A DNA stretch of 32,016 bases. It comes from an uncultured Desulfobacterales bacterium. GTDB lineage: Bacteria; Desulfobacterota; Desulfobacteria; Desulfobacterales; JAHEIW01. The notes below the pieces were generated by a model. It saw only the letters and a program-made list of their open reading frames with translations. It was not told where the DNA came from and searched no databases. The position numbers and the translations under genes were made by a program. The DNA lies in contig CAMYLV010000034.1 of assembly GCA_947259495.1 (NCBI GenBank), forward strand, positions 1 to 32,016, in the 5' to 3' direction. Shown here in pieces: positions 1 through 9,339 of the stretch (positions within the stretch are counted from its first letter, which is position 1; each line of letters begins with the position of its first letter).

Positions 1-76
1 TGGTGCCGAGGGACAGAATCGAACTGCCGACACGGGGATTTTCAGTCCCCTGCTCTACCGACTGAGCTACCTCGGC
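1..76 (-). tRNA. tRNA-Phe (GAA anticodon)
   Basis: Read on the minus strand this folds as a complete 76-nt cloverleaf. The acceptor arms GCCGAGG and CCTCGGC pair perfectly and are followed by A and an encoded CCA at the window edge. The D arm is GCTC/GAGC, the anticodon stem GGGGA/TCCCC encloses loop CTGAAAA (anticodon GAA, phenylalanine), and the T arm GGCAG/CTGTC holds loop TTCGATT. It lies about 80 bp downstream of rsmE on the same strand. The only irregular pair is one G-T in the T stem. Confidence 0.97.
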
Positions 77-155
77 TCTCTGAATCTTACTGATTTTTAA
101 GCTTAAATTTAAAATGGAATCTCTATTAAATGCACCCTTCTTTGTCAAGATATTT

Positions 156-899
156 TTAGCCCATATCGCCAAATAGAAACTGAGCCAGTGCGCAGGCTGC
201 AATCGTTGCGGTTTCAGCACGCATAATCCGCGGCCCAAGGCCGGCAACACGGCAGCCGGCAGCCCGCGCATTTTCAATTTCCTCGTCGGTAAAACCCCCT
301 TCGGGTCCCAGAATCAGGAGAATATTTCGGGGACGCGGTTGCAGAGATGGCGTTATCAACGAATTCAGGGTGGCGTCTTCATTTTCAAAAAACACAATTT
401 TAAAATCACAGCTTCGACTATAGTCCAAAACGCTTGCAAGGGTCTGGGTTTCCGAAATTTCAGGCAGCTTCGCTCTTTGACATTGTTTCACGGATTCTTG
501 AACGATCTTCTTCCATCGCTCCAGTCGGGCAGACAACCGCTTTGCCCCGGGAGTGGGAACCGAGCGCTCGCAAATAAAGGGAATCCAGTGCGCAATGCCA
601 AGCTCACAGAGATGCCGCAGCAAAAGATCCATCTTTTTTTCTTTTAACAGGGCCTGCGCCACCTTGATGTTCACAGGCGATTCCTTATTCCCTGCACGTT
701 TTCGTGTTATCTCTAATTCCACCTGATCGGCCAAAAATCGCTGAATGATCGCCTCGTACTCAAACCCCTCCCCGTCAACCAGACAGACTTTGCTGCCGGG
801 TTTTAAGCGCAGTACATTTTTGATATGGCGCACTTCCGAGCCCTCTAAGGCAACAGGCTCTTTTTGCAGTGCGGCCGGTTCGATATAAAAATAGCGCAT
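156..899 (-). CDS. rsmE: 16S rRNA (uracil-1498-N3)-methyltransferase
   Basis: This 247-residue protein has the usual RsmE length. The family methylates N3 of U1498 in the decoding region of 16S rRNA using S-adenosylmethionine. Two parts are visible: an N-terminal PUA-like RNA-binding region (about residues 1-70, including the HIKNVLRLK-type stretch) and a C-terminal SPOUT domain. The SPOUT knot motifs are ILGPEGGFTDEE and, near the end, LGPRIMRAETA, which form the trefoil-knot SAM pocket. The start fits the domain and has an AAGGA-like ribosome site about 9 nt upstream. It lies between tRNA-Phe and a divergent acidic-protein gene and seems to be transcribed alone. The family assignment is secure. 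Confidence 0.95.
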   Translation of the reverse strand: MRYFYIEPAALQKEPVALEGSEVRHIKNVLRLKPGSKVCLVDGEGFEYEAIIQRFLADQVELEITRKRAGNKESPVNIKVAQALLKEKKMDLLLRHLCELGIAHWIPFICERSVPTPGAKRLSARLERWKKIVQESVKQCQRAKLPEISETQTLASVLDYSRSCDFKIVFFENEDATLNSLITPSLQPRPRNILLILGPEGGFTDEEIENARAAGCRVAGLGPRIMRAETATIAACALAQFLFGDMG

Positions 900-972
900 C
901 TTTAATTATCCTTTACTGGCAGAAGCACTCGATTTTAAAGGATTTACTGGCAATAGCCCTGGATCAAATCAC

Positions 973-999
973 TTGACTTCCACTATACCATATGATAAT
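973..999 (+). promoter_or_regulatory. Candidate sigma70 promoter for the acidic-protein gene
   Basis: TTGACT at 973-978 is followed either by GATAAT after 15 nt (994-999) or by TAATTT after 17 nt. A run of T and the AT-rich stretch follow, about 80 nt before the start codon at 1081. The -35 box is good, but the -10 choice is ambiguous, so the exact start of transcription is uncertain. Confidence 0.4.
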
Positions 1000-1080
1000 T
1001 TTTTTTAAACATAATAATGATTTGGTAGCTATTCAGCTGCATTGACTGCCAATAACCTTTCTTAACCGACGGTGACAAAC

Positions 1081-2265
1081 ATGGCTGATAACGAAAATCA
1101 CCCCCCGGAGCAAGACAAACCGGATAAAAAGCTGCGGCTTGATCTGAGTGAGGCGATACCCCATGGTTTCGATGAAGATGATGATGAGATCATCGAACTC
1201 AAAGACGAAGTCAGCTCGCCACCACAACAAGTGGAAGCAGACTTTGACCTAAATGCGCAATTTGATGAAGACGACGCAGCATCAGAACTGCCGCCTGTAG
1301 AAAAAATCATTGATCTGAATGACCTTGAAGACGATGACGGTGATTCCGAAAATATCATGCGGCTGTCAGATGATCTGGCATTTGAGGAAGAAGATGATTT
1401 TACGGATGAAATACAGCCTGTTGAAAAAGAGCCAGTGCTAAAAGCAGACGGCCATGATGACGTGGTTGAAGTTACCGAATTTGACGACATTTTATCCGCA
1501 GACACAAATGAGATGGTTACCCTCTCGGAAATCAGCGAGGAGTTAGAAAGAGAAGAGCGAGAAATAGAAGATGATGTTGATGAATTTCTGGAATTGATTG
1601 AGGTGGATGAAGACAGTGAAACGGAGCTTGAAGAAATAGAAGAAGACATCATCCAATTTGACGACCCCGGCAACGATATTGAAGATGTCGAACTCAAGGA
1701 TTTTATCAGTGATTCGTTGGATGAAGAAATTCGAATCGACGATGATTTCGTCAATCCGCCGGGAGTTGAAGCCGGCGAAAAGATAAATCTGGCGGAGCAG
1801 GCATCCGCAGAGGAAGAATTTGATTTTAGCATGGATTCCAGCGAAATATCAAAAAAAATTGATCGGCTGGACACCATTTTTTTTGATGATACGGAGGAAG
1901 AGGCCAAATTCGACGAAAATGCTATGTTCGATGAAGAAGGGGTCGGGACGCCTGAGCCGGAGATCAGCGACAATGACGCAGAAATTGAAACCGAAGATAT
2001 CGGGAGTAGCGGCGATGAAATCGAAACGGAATATGTCGGTGATAGCGGAGGTGCATCAATCGATGTGCCACTTGCAGGTAGCGGGATCGCCGCCCTGGAT
2101 GCCAGCTATGATCAGATAGAAGAATCCATTGAGCGGATTATCGAACAAAAGTTTTCAGGTAAAATTGAATCCATGATCACCCAGATCATCGAAAAAGCAG
2201 TCTCAGCAGAAATCAAGCGTTTAAAAAGGATTCTGCTTAAAGACGACCAAGATGAGGATCTTTAA
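1081..2265 (+). CDS. Highly acidic, mostly disordered protein with C-terminal helical segment (unknown function)
   Basis: I do not recognise a named family. The 394-residue product is extremely rich in Asp and Glu (roughly a third or more in the stretches counted) and poor in hydrophobic blocks, so most of it is probably disordered. Loose internal repeats are visible: FDLNAQFDEDD near the start and FDENAMFDEE later, and EIETEDIG/EIETEYVG in tandem. The last 60 residues differ: from about 'ALDASYDQIEESIERI' onward the pattern is amphipathic helix, with IIEKAVSAEIKRLKRIL near the C terminus. This layout (acidic disordered region plus short helical tail) recalls polar scaffold proteins such as PopZ, but that is analogy only. 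ATG at 1081 is preferred over GTG at 1072 because GGTGA lies 5-6 nt before it. A terminator follows, so it is a separate unit from valS. The serine-rich reading on the opposite strand is its mirror. Confidence 0.8.
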   Translation: MADNENHPPEQDKPDKKLRLDLSEAIPHGFDEDDDEIIELKDEVSSPPQQVEADFDLNAQFDEDDAASELPPVEKIIDLNDLEDDDGDSENIMRLSDDLAFEEEDDFTDEIQPVEKEPVLKADGHDDVVEVTEFDDILSADTNEMVTLSEISEELEREEREIEDDVDEFLELIEVDEDSETELEEIEEDIIQFDDPGNDIEDVELKDFISDSLDEEIRIDDDFVNPPGVEAGEKINLAEQASAEEEFDFSMDSSEISKKIDRLDTIFFDDTEEEAKFDENAMFDEEGVGTPEPEISDNDAEIETEDIGSSGDEIETEYVGDSGGASIDVPLAGSGIAALDASYDQIEESIERIIEQKFSGKIESMITQIIEKAVSAEIKRLKRILLKDDQDEDL

Positions 2266-2335
2266 AACCCTTCGATCAGACGGTCCATGAGCCGGTAAAA
2301 AAAACTATATTTTCATGCACGACTATGCTAATAGC

Positions 2336-2362
2336 AGGGGATTATTCGATAATCCCCTTTTC
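2336..2362 (+). terminator. Rho-independent terminator after the acidic-protein gene
   Basis: AGGGGATTAT and ATAATCCCCT form a perfect 10-bp stem around TCG (2336-2358), followed by TTTTCGCTTTT. It sits 70 nt after the acidic-protein stop and before valS, so it separates the two genes. The T tract is interrupted, which slightly weakens it. Confidence 0.7.
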
Positions 2363-2492
2363 GCTTTTATGCAGCCGCATGCATCAATAGGATGCATTTG
2401 CTTTTGGATTGCAGCATCAGGCGCTGTTGAATCGGCTGATTGAATGGCGCCAACATATTTAGAGAGCCGTTAACGGAAGGAATGTCTATCCG

Positions 2493-5156
2493 ATGAGTTC
2501 GAATCTGCTCGAGAAGGCCTACACGCCACATGAAGTTGAAAAACGCTGGTATCAATACTGGGAGGAGCAAGGTTTATTTGCTGCCGATGAAAAAAGCCCG
2601 CAAAAAAGTTATTCTATTGTTATACCGCCGCCAAATGTAACGGGTGTCTTGCATATGGGCCACGCTTTGAACAACACCCTGCAGGACATTCTCTGCCGCT
2701 ACCGACGGCTGCGGGGCGACAATGTGCTTTGGATGCCGGGAACGGATCATGCCGGCATCGCCACACAAAACGTGGTTGAAAAAAAATTGGCGGCCGAAGG
2801 CACGGATCGTCACCAGCTGGGGCGGGAAAAATTTATCGCCGCCGTATGGGAGTGGCGCAAAAAATACGGCGGCGAGATCATCAATCAGTTGAAAAGGCTC
2901 GGCGCTTCCTGTGACTGGGGTCGCGAACGCTTTACCATGGACGAAGGGTTGTCGCTTGCGGTGCGCAAGGTTTTCGTTGACCTCTACCAGGAAGGCCTGA
3001 TTTATCGCGGCGATTACATCATCAACTGGTGTCATCGCTGCCACACAGCCCTGGCCGACCTTGAAGTCGAACACGAAGAACGTGACGGGCATCTGTTTCA
3101 TATCCGTTATCCGTTTACCGGGGACAAAGGTGCTATTGTAGTGGCCACTACCCGGCCCGAGACCATGCTGGGGGATACGGCGGTTGCCGTGCACCCGGAT
3201 GACGACCGTTACCGGGATCTTCAATCCGAAACGGTTATGCTACCGTTGATGGACAGAGAAATTCCGCTCATCAAAGACAGCTATGTGGACATGTCGTTTG
3301 GCACCGGTGGATTGAAAATCACACCGGCCCATGATCCCAACGACTTTGAAATCGGAATGCGCCATGACCTGCCCGCGATAAAAGTAATCGGGGACAACGG
3401 GAAAATGACCGCCGATGCCGGAAAATTTGAAGGTCTGGATCGTTTCGAAGCCCGCAAAGCCGTCATCGACGATTTGAAAGCAAAAAAGCTGCTCGAAAAA
3501 GTCGAGCCCTATAAGCACAGTGTCGGTCATTGTTACCGCTGCCACACAATGGTGGAGCCGAATCTTTCGAGGCAATGGTTTGTTAAAGTAAAGCCCCTGG
3601 CCCGCAAAGCGATTGATGCGGTCAAATCCGGTCAGACCCGCATCATCCCGGACACCTGGACCAGGACCTATTACGACTGGATGGAAAATATCCGCGACTG
3701 GTGCATTTCCCGCCAGATATGGTGGGGGCATCAGATACCGGCCTGGACATGTGAAGACTGCAGCGAGGTGGCAGTTGCCATGGAAGCGCCCCGATCCTGC
3801 CCGAAATGCGGCGGCGCAAAACTGACACAGGAAACAGATGTGCTTGACACCTGGTTCAGCTCGGCACTGTGGCCGTTTTCGACCATGGGCTGGCCCGAGA
3901 AAACGCCTCTTGTAAAAACGTTTTACCCGACATCGGTCCTGGTCACCGCCTTTGATATCCTTTTCTTCTGGGTGGCCCGCATGATGATGATGGGCATTCA
4001 CTTCATGAAAGATGTCCCCTTTGATGACGTTTATGTGCATGCCCTGGTACGGGATGAACATGGCAAAAAAATGAGCAAATCCACGGGCAACGTCATCGAC
4101 CCGCTGACGGTCATCGAGCAATACGGCACGGATGCATTTCGATTTACACTGGCTGCTTTTGCGGCCCAGGGTCGGGATGTCAAGATGTCTGAGAAACGAA
4201 TCGAGGGATACCGCCATTTTGTCAATAAACTGTGGAATGCCGCCCGATTTGCGCTGATGCATATCGATAAACCCTACGAAAAGATCAATTTCAGCGCGCT
4301 TTCGCTTCCGGATCGCTGGATTTTATCCCGCCTGCAGCAGGTTACCCGGACGGTGGCCGCGGCGATAGACAGCTACCGCTTTAACGATGCGGCTTCCGGG
4401 ATCTACAATTTTGTCTGGCATGAATTTTGTGACTGGTACCTTGAAGCCATTAAACCGGCCCTGTATGAAAAAGAGGGGCCCGAAAAACGAGCAACCACCC
4501 TGGGTGTCTTGTGGCGCGTTATACATGACACCTTGATTTTGCTGCATCCGTTTATGCCGTTTATCACCGAAGAAATCTGGCATACGCTGCCCGGAACACA
4601 GGGATCTATTATGAAAGCTGTTTTTCCGGCAGATCGAGAAGACAGCGCTGCCAGCGGTGCTGAAGACCTGGCTGAAGCGGATATGGGCCTGTTAATTGAG
4701 CTCATTTCTGCGATCCGAAACATCAGAGGGGAAATGAACATTTCGCCATCCAAAGCCCTGGCGGCTGTGTTTCAAACGCAGGATCCGAAGGTTAAGTCCC
4801 GCATCGAGCAGCATCAGGATATTATTATTAACCTGGCCAAATTAAACGCTTTTGATGTCAATCGGAGTGCCGAGCGGCCAAAATCTTCAGCCACGGCAGT
4901 GGTTGGCGCAGCCACCATTTTCGTGCCCCTGGAAGGCGTCATCGATTTTGAATTAGAAGCCCGGCGACTTGATAAAGAAATCAACAAACTGGCAAAAGAG
5001 CTGGCAGCGGTATCAAAAAAACTGGGGAACCAAAATTTTTTGAACAAGGCGCCGCAGGATGTCGTTGAACAGGTGAAGGCCAAACATGACCGCCTGCAAG
5101 AAAAACGGCAAAAATTGAAGTCTCATCTGAATAGGATAAACGAAATCGAGACCTAA
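2493..5156 (+). CDS. valS: Valine--tRNA ligase
   Basis: This 887-residue class Ia aminoacyl-tRNA synthetase charges tRNA-Val with valine and hydrolyses mischarged threonine in its editing domain. The HIGH-type motif is HMGH (residues 54-57, in PPPNVTGVLHMGH), and KMSKS is at about 526-530. Between them lies the CP1 editing insert, with TTRPETMLGDTAVAVHP and Cys pairs such as CHRC, CYRC and CEDC...CPKC that probably bind zinc. The anticodon-binding region follows, and the last 65 residues form the Lys/Glu-rich coiled-coil arm typical of ValS. Length is normal. A GGAAGG ribosome site precedes the ATG. An ATGCATC/GATGCAT inverted repeat lies about 100 nt upstream; I see no T-box signature. Confidence 0.97.
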   Translation: MSSNLLEKAYTPHEVEKRWYQYWEEQGLFAADEKSPQKSYSIVIPPPNVTGVLHMGHALNNTLQDILCRYRRLRGDNVLWMPGTDHAGIATQNVVEKKLAAEGTDRHQLGREKFIAAVWEWRKKYGGEIINQLKRLGASCDWGRERFTMDEGLSLAVRKVFVDLYQEGLIYRGDYIINWCHRCHTALADLEVEHEERDGHLFHIRYPFTGDKGAIVVATTRPETMLGDTAVAVHPDDDRYRDLQSETVMLPLMDREIPLIKDSYVDMSFGTGGLKITPAHDPNDFEIGMRHDLPAIKVIGDNGKMTADAGKFEGLDRFEARKAVIDDLKAKKLLEKVEPYKHSVGHCYRCHTMVEPNLSRQWFVKVKPLARKAIDAVKSGQTRIIPDTWTRTYYDWMENIRDWCISRQIWWGHQIPAWTCEDCSEVAVAMEAPRSCPKCGGAKLTQETDVLDTWFSSALWPFSTMGWPEKTPLVKTFYPTSVLVTAFDILFFWVARMMMMGIHFMKDVPFDDVYVHALVRDEHGKKMSKSTGNVIDPLTVIEQYGTDAFRFTLAAFAAQGRDVKMSEKRIEGYRHFVNKLWNAARFALMHIDKPYEKINFSALSLPDRWILSRLQQVTRTVAAAIDSYRFNDAASGIYNFVWHEFCDWYLEAIKPALYEKEGPEKRATTLGVLWRVIHDTLILLHPFMPFITEEIWHTLPGTQGSIMKAVFPADREDSAASGAEDLAEADMGLLIELISAIRNIRGEMNISPSKALAAVFQTQDPKVKSRIEQHQDIIINLAKLNAFDVNRSAERPKSSATAVVGAATIFVPLEGVIDFELEARRLDKEINKLAKELAAVSKKLGNQNFLNKAPQDVVEQVKAKHDRLQEKRQKLKSHLNRINEIET

Positions 5157-5163
5157 AATGAGC

Positions 5164-5205
5164 GTTTCAAATTAAAAATAGGGGAAACATTTTTTAATTT
5201 GAAAC
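5164..5205. repeat. 15-bp perfect inverted repeat after valS
   Basis: GTTTCAAATTAAAAA (5164-5178) is mirrored exactly by TTTTTAATTTGAAAC, with a loop of about 12 nt between. It begins a few bases after the valS stop. It lacks a GC-rich stem and a T tail after the stem, so it is not a textbook terminator, but its place suggests 3'-end formation or transcript protection. Confidence 0.55.
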
Positions 5206-5237
5206 CCTGCGGGATTGCCGATCTTACCGCATCTACG

Positions 5238-5305
5238 GTGTCAGGTTTCGGGTGTCAGGTGTCAGGATAAATAAGGACTGAGTGCTGAGTTATGAGGACT
5301 GAGTA
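5238..5305. repeat. Degenerate short tandem repeats upstream of the rhomboid gene
   Basis: Three copies of GTGTCAGG start at 5238, 5252 and 5259, followed by GGACTGAGT, GCTGAGT and GGACTGAGT. The whole stretch is built from variants of TCAGG and ACTGAG. It is non-coding filler of a kind common between genes in these genomes, with no clear promoter inside it. Confidence 0.45.
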
Positions 5306-5360
5306 TTAAACCAGCGACAAGGAGTCAGCGGCCAGTAACCAGCAGCGAGCGACCTGCATC

Positions 5361-6332
5361 ATGATACCTTTACGCGATACAACACCCACCCGAAATTATC
5401 CTGTTGTCAACACGGCCATAATCGCCATCAATGTCGTGGTGTATTTCTTGCAGCTGCTGCAGGGCCCCGAAGTTAATCGATTCATCTACGTTTACGGTCT
5501 GGTTCCGGCACGCTATTCACTTCCCCAGATTGCCGAATATTTTACCACCGGCCAACAGGTGTTTTCGTTGCTGTCATTCATGTTTTTACATGGCAGTTTC
5601 TGGCATATCCTCGGCAATATGTGGTCCCTTTATATTTTCGGCAATAACGTCGAGGACCGCCTCGGTCCAATTCGCTATGCCCTGTTTTATCTGTTGTGCG
5701 GAATCGCTTCCGGGCTTTCTCACCTGGTATTAAACCTGCATTCGAATTTGCCGACAATCGGTGCCAGCGGCGCTATCGCCGGTGTTATGGGTGCTTATTT
5801 CATCCTGCATCCCAAATCAAAAATTCTGACACTCATCCCAATTTTTTTCATTCCTTATTTTCTAAATATCCCGGCCTATATTTTTTTGGGCCTGTGGTTC
5901 CTGTTGCAGTTTATTAATGCCGCCGGCAGCCAGGGCGTTGGGGGCGGTATCGCTTGGTGGGCGCATATCGGCGGATTTGTATTCGGCATGCTTTTCTTGA
6001 AGCTATTCACTGCGCTGCCGGATACGGGCATATCCCGCCAGATGCGTCAATATACCACTAAAAGAAAAACGCCACGCCTGCAAGTCATCCGCCCGACTGC
6101 TCCCGGCGGAGATCCGCACTTGTATGGGCTGATTAAGATCACGCCGCATGAGGCCGTGACCGGTACCCGCAAACTGGTCAATATTCCGCTGGGATTTCAA
6201 AAAAGAATGTTCAACGTAAAGGTGCCGGCCGGTATTCACAACGGGACTGTTCTGCGGTTAAAAGGACTGGGGCAGCGCTCGGGCTCACGTGAAAGCGGGG
6301 ATCTTTATCTAAAAGTCACAATTGAGGCATAG
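5361..6332 (+). CDS. Rhomboid-family intramembrane serine protease fused to a DnaJ C-terminal-like domain
   Basis: The 323-residue protein has two parts. Residues 1 to about 225 are a rhomboid protease with about six membrane segments. HxxxN is H82/N86 (HGSFWHILGN), the catalytic serine is S136 in GASGAIAG, and the partner histidine is H202 in AHIGGFVFG, so the catalytic dyad is complete and the domain is probably active. From about residue 250 to the end the sequence matches the C-terminal substrate-binding/dimer domain of DnaJ/CbpA chaperones (ITPHEAVTGTRKLVNIPLG, then VKVPAGIHNGTVLRLKGLG and GDLYLKVTI). There is no J domain or zinc finger. The tail probably lies in the cytoplasm and could present unfolded clients or tether the enzyme; this is inference. 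The ribosome site is weak. The gene converges on the diguanylate cyclase with 15 bp between them. Confidence 0.9.
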   Translation: MIPLRDTTPTRNYPVVNTAIIAINVVVYFLQLLQGPEVNRFIYVYGLVPARYSLPQIAEYFTTGQQVFSLLSFMFLHGSFWHILGNMWSLYIFGNNVEDRLGPIRYALFYLLCGIASGLSHLVLNLHSNLPTIGASGAIAGVMGAYFILHPKSKILTLIPIFFIPYFLNIPAYIFLGLWFLLQFINAAGSQGVGGGIAWWAHIGGFVFGMLFLKLFTALPDTGISRQMRQYTTKRKTPRLQVIRPTAPGGDPHLYGLIKITPHEAVTGTRKLVNIPLGFQKRMFNVKVPAGIHNGTVLRLKGLGQRSGSRESGDLYLKVTIEA

Positions 6333-6347
6333 AAAAGGATTAATTTC

Positions 6348-7307
6348 TCAGGAAGAAGGCTTGGCTTTGAGTTTGGACTTGACGTGCGGTTCGGCCAGTA
6401 GCACCGTGACGCGGTTGCGTCCATTTTGTTTGGAAAAGTACATGGCCTGGTCTGCTCGTCGAATAAAGGCGGATAATTCTTCTTTCGGAAAGTACTGTGT
6501 GACCCCGATACTGATGGTGATCTTTGCAGGTTGGTCCGGGGTTGGCGTAAAATTTTCTGCTTCCAAAGAGGAGCGGATGCGCTGGGCCACAGTTTTGGCT
6601 TCATCACCATTCGTCTCCGGAAGGATCACCGTAAACTCCTCACCGCCGTAACGATAGGCGGAGTCATTAATTCTCAAGCAGTCTTGGATAATTTGACTGA
6701 AACGTACCAGCACCTTATCGCCTTCCAGATGACCAAAGTTGTCGTTAAATTCTTTAAAATTATCGATGTCCAGCAGCAGTAAAGAGAGGGGATGTTTGTA
6801 ACGGTTAAAGCGGTCCACCTCCAATTCAAGTTGTGAATAGAAAGATCTTGAGTTGTAAAGTTTGGTAAGCCCGTCCGTCGTGGCAAGTTTTTGTAACTTT
6901 TCCATCATCCGGGTGCGCTCGGTACTCAGCTCGCGCTCTTTTAGCACGCGTCTCATCCTGAGCAACAGCTCTTCAAGCCGCACCGGTTTAATAACAAAGT
7001 CACTTGCGCCGATATTGATGGCTTCTTCATAGGAATAGTCATCGCTGTATCCGGTTACGACAATAACATCAGTGCCGTTTTTTTTCTTGATCACCTTGGT
7101 CAGTTCAAGCCCGCCCATGCCCGGCAGCCGGATGTCTGTAATAACCACAGCGAAATCATTTTTGGAAACTAATTCAAGTGCTTCTTCAGCAGTGGCCGCC
7201 GCCGTGGGATTAAAACCGGCATTGGAAATGTATTCGTGTATCGTATTTCTGACACTTAAATCGTCATCAACGATTAACACGCGAATATTTTGTTTTTTTT
7301 CTGTCAT
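6348..7307 (-). CDS. Response regulator with GGDEF output (diguanylate cyclase)
   Basis: The 319-residue protein couples a receiver domain to cyclic-di-GMP synthesis. Residues 8-125 form the receiver: acidic pocket VDDD (14-16), phospho-acceptor D58 in ITDIRLPG, switch T in VVTGYSD and the conserved lysine in FVIKPV. A helical linker of about 35 residues leads to a GGDEF domain starting near ATTDGLTKLYN. The active-site signature is GGEEF, a functional variant, and an RxxD inhibitory site (RIND) lies five residues before it, so product feedback is expected. No EAL or output beyond GGDEF is present. A strong promoter lies about 100 nt upstream. No histidine kinase is adjacent, so its partner is elsewhere. 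Confidence 0.95.
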   Translation of the reverse strand: MTEKKQNIRVLIVDDDLSVRNTIHEYISNAGFNPTAAATAEEALELVSKNDFAVVITDIRLPGMGGLELTKVIKKKNGTDVIVVTGYSDDYSYEEAINIGASDFVIKPVRLEELLLRMRRVLKERELSTERTRMMEKLQKLATTDGLTKLYNSRSFYSQLELEVDRFNRYKHPLSLLLLDIDNFKEFNDNFGHLEGDKVLVRFSQIIQDCLRINDSAYRYGGEEFTVILPETNGDEAKTVAQRIRSSLEAENFTPTPDQPAKITISIGVTQYFPKEELSAFIRRADQAMYFSKQNGRNRVTVLLAEPHVKSKLKAKPSS

Positions 7308-7406
7308 CAGCGTACTGAAATATCTTTCTGGTCCGCCGAGGGAGCCGAGGTTGACAGTAATTGAGAAAAATTGATAGGTAAACGCCTTTATTTTGTGTAT
7401 TATACT

Positions 7407-7435
7407 AATATATCCAGAAAGGCAATTTGTGTCAA
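7407..7435 (-). promoter_or_regulatory. Sigma70-type promoter for the diguanylate cyclase gene
   Basis: On the minus strand TTGACA (7430-7435) and TATATT (7407-7412) are separated by exactly 17 nt. Transcription would start about 90 nt before the response-regulator start codon. The match to the consensus is close. Confidence 0.65.
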
Positions 7436-7508
7436 CTGACTTTTAAATTCTTCAACACTTTCAAGTGTCTAGCGAAATCAAGATGCATAGACCCTTTCAG
7501 CCATACCG

Positions 7509-9314
7509 ATGTTTAAGATGCAAAATATCAGAAATTTCAGCATTATCGCCCATATCGATCACGGCAAATCCACTTTATCCGATCGGCTTATTCAGGCAGT
7601 TGATCTTGTTTCGGATCGGGATTTTAAAGATCAAATTCTCGATACCATGGATATTGAGCGTGAACGCGGAATTACCATTAAAAGCCAGACGATTTGCCTG
7701 CCCTACACTGCCGGTGACAAAAAATCCTATTTTTTAAATCTGATTGATACCCCCGGTCATGTGGATTTTAGTTATGAAGTTTCACGAGCCCTGGCGGCCT
7801 GTGAGGGCGCATTGCTGTTGGTCGATGCCAGCCAGGGCGTTGAAGCCCAGACCCTGGCGAACTTGTACCTGGCCCTGGAGCATAATCTGGAAATTCTGCC
7901 GGTCATCAATAAAATCGATCTGCCCTCGGCTGATATCGATCGTGTCAAAAAGCAAATTGAAGAGGATCTGGGGCTTGATCCGGAAACCGCGCTCCAGGTC
8001 TCAGCCAAACAGGGGCTTGGAATCGAGCAGGTCCTAGACGCCATAGTCACAAAATTGCCGCCACCCGAAGGTCATGTTGCCGAGCGGTTGCAAGCACTTA
8101 TTTTTGATTCGCACTATGATTCCTACCGTGGCACCGTTGTTCATCTGCGCGTTTTTAATGGACAAATCAAGCCGGGAGATACCATTATTTTCAAATCCAA
8201 CCGGGCTGCCTACCGCATCGAAGAAGTCGGCATTTTTCAGCTGAAACGGATCCCACTGCAAACGCTTTCCGCCGGTCAGGTGGGCTATATTATTGCCGGC
8301 ATTAAAAAAATCAGCGACACCCGCTGCGGCGACACCATCACCCATGCAGATCAACCCTGCGATGCGGCGCTGCCGGGGTTCAAAATGACCAAACCGGTGG
8401 TTTTTTCTTCGATATACCCTACGGCATCGGACGGCTACGAGGAGCTGGCAGTCGCCATGGAAAAGCTGAGCCTGAATGATGCTGCTCTGGCGTATGATAA
8501 AGACAGCTCGGTGGCTTTAGGATTTGGCTTCCGCTGCGGATTTTTAGGGCTATTGCATCTCGAAGTGATCCAGGAAAGGCTGGAACGTGAATACGATCTT
8601 TCGTTGATTCTGACCGCACCATCGGTTCAATATCAGCTGGTCATGAATGACGGTACTGAATTGACCATCGACAATCCCGCTTACTATCCCGATCCGACCC
8701 GGATTCAGAAGACACGGGAGCCCTATATTCGGGCATCCATTATCATACCGGACCGTTATATGGGCGCTGTGATGAATTTGTGCCTCGAGCGGCGCGGCCT
8801 TAACAAAACCTACCACTATCTCATCAGTGATCGCATGGAAATGATATTCGAAATGCCGCTGGCAGAGGTCATTTATGATTTTTATGACCGGCTCAAATCC
8901 CTCACCCAGGGCTACGGCTCTTTTGACTATGATTTAATTGATTATCGCGAAACCGACCTGGTTAAATTGGATATCCTGATTAACGGCGAACGGGTCGATG
9001 CATTGTCGCAACTGGTTCACACAGACATTGCCGTCAGCAGAGCCCGGTTCGCTTGTGAAAAGTTGCGCCAGGAAATTCCGAAGCAAATGTTTAAAATCGC
9101 AATTCAGGGGGCTATCGGCGGAAATATTATTGCCCGCAAAACGATTTCGGCCCTGCGCAAGGATGTCACCGCCAAATGTTACGGCGGCGACATCACGCGC
9201 AAGCGCAAATTGCTCGAAAAACAGAAAAAGGGCAAAAAACGAATGAAAATGGTTGGCAAAGTGATGATTCCCCAATCGGCATTTTTAGCGGTGCTCAAGT
9301 CCGACTCCGACTAA
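7509..9314 (+). CDS. lepA: Elongation factor 4 (translational GTPase LepA)
   Basis: The 601-residue protein is the normal LepA length. LepA binds ribosomes and acts in initiation or back-translocation under stress. The GTPase motifs are clear: AHIDHGKST (G1), a GITIK switch I, DTPGHVDF (G3), NKIDLP (G4) and SAKQG (G5). They are followed by domain II, the EF-G-like domains III and V, and the LepA-specific C-terminal domain with [22 protein letters not shown]. Two in-frame ATGs are possible, at 7509 and 7518. The second gives [10 protein letters not shown], closer to the usual family start, and neither has a good ribosome site. It is flanked by non-coding spacers and seems monocistronic. Confidence 0.96.
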   Translation: MFKMQNIRNFSIIAHIDHGKSTLSDRLIQAVDLVSDRDFKDQILDTMDIERERGITIKSQTICLPYTAGDKKSYFLNLIDTPGHVDFSYEVSRALAACEGALLLVDASQGVEAQTLANLYLALEHNLEILPVINKIDLPSADIDRVKKQIEEDLGLDPETALQVSAKQGLGIEQVLDAIVTKLPPPEGHVAERLQALIFDSHYDSYRGTVVHLRVFNGQIKPGDTIIFKSNRAAYRIEEVGIFQLKRIPLQTLSAGQVGYIIAGIKKISDTRCGDTITHADQPCDAALPGFKMTKPVVFSSIYPTASDGYEELAVAMEKLSLNDAALAYDKDSSVALGFGFRCGFLGLLHLEVIQERLEREYDLSLILTAPSVQYQLVMNDGTELTIDNPAYYPDPTRIQKTREPYIRASIIIPDRYMGAVMNLCLERRGLNKTYHYLISDRMEMIFEMPLAEVIYDFYDRLKSLTQGYGSFDYDLIDYRETDLVKLDILINGERVDALSQLVHTDIAVSRARFACEKLRQEIPKQMFKIAIQGAIGGNIIARKTISALRKDVTAKCYGGDITRKRKLLEKQKKGKKRMKMVGKVMIPQSAFLAVLKSDSD

Positions 9315-9339
9315 TGTTCAATTCCTAAATGAATCTTTT

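Noticed and set aside
1098-1973. 291-residue serine-rich minus-strand frame
   Set aside because: Asp and Glu codons of the acidic protein read backward give Ser/Ile-rich sequence; this is a compositional shadow.
3240-4262. 340-residue minus-strand open frame inside valS
   Set aside because: It lies entirely opposite the well-supported valS catalytic and editing regions, has no recognisable motif, and its composition is the mirror of valS codon use.
5238-5305. Possible CRISPR-like repeats before the rhomboid gene
   Set aside because: Units are 8-10 bp, degenerate and adjacent without regular spacers; they do not form an array.
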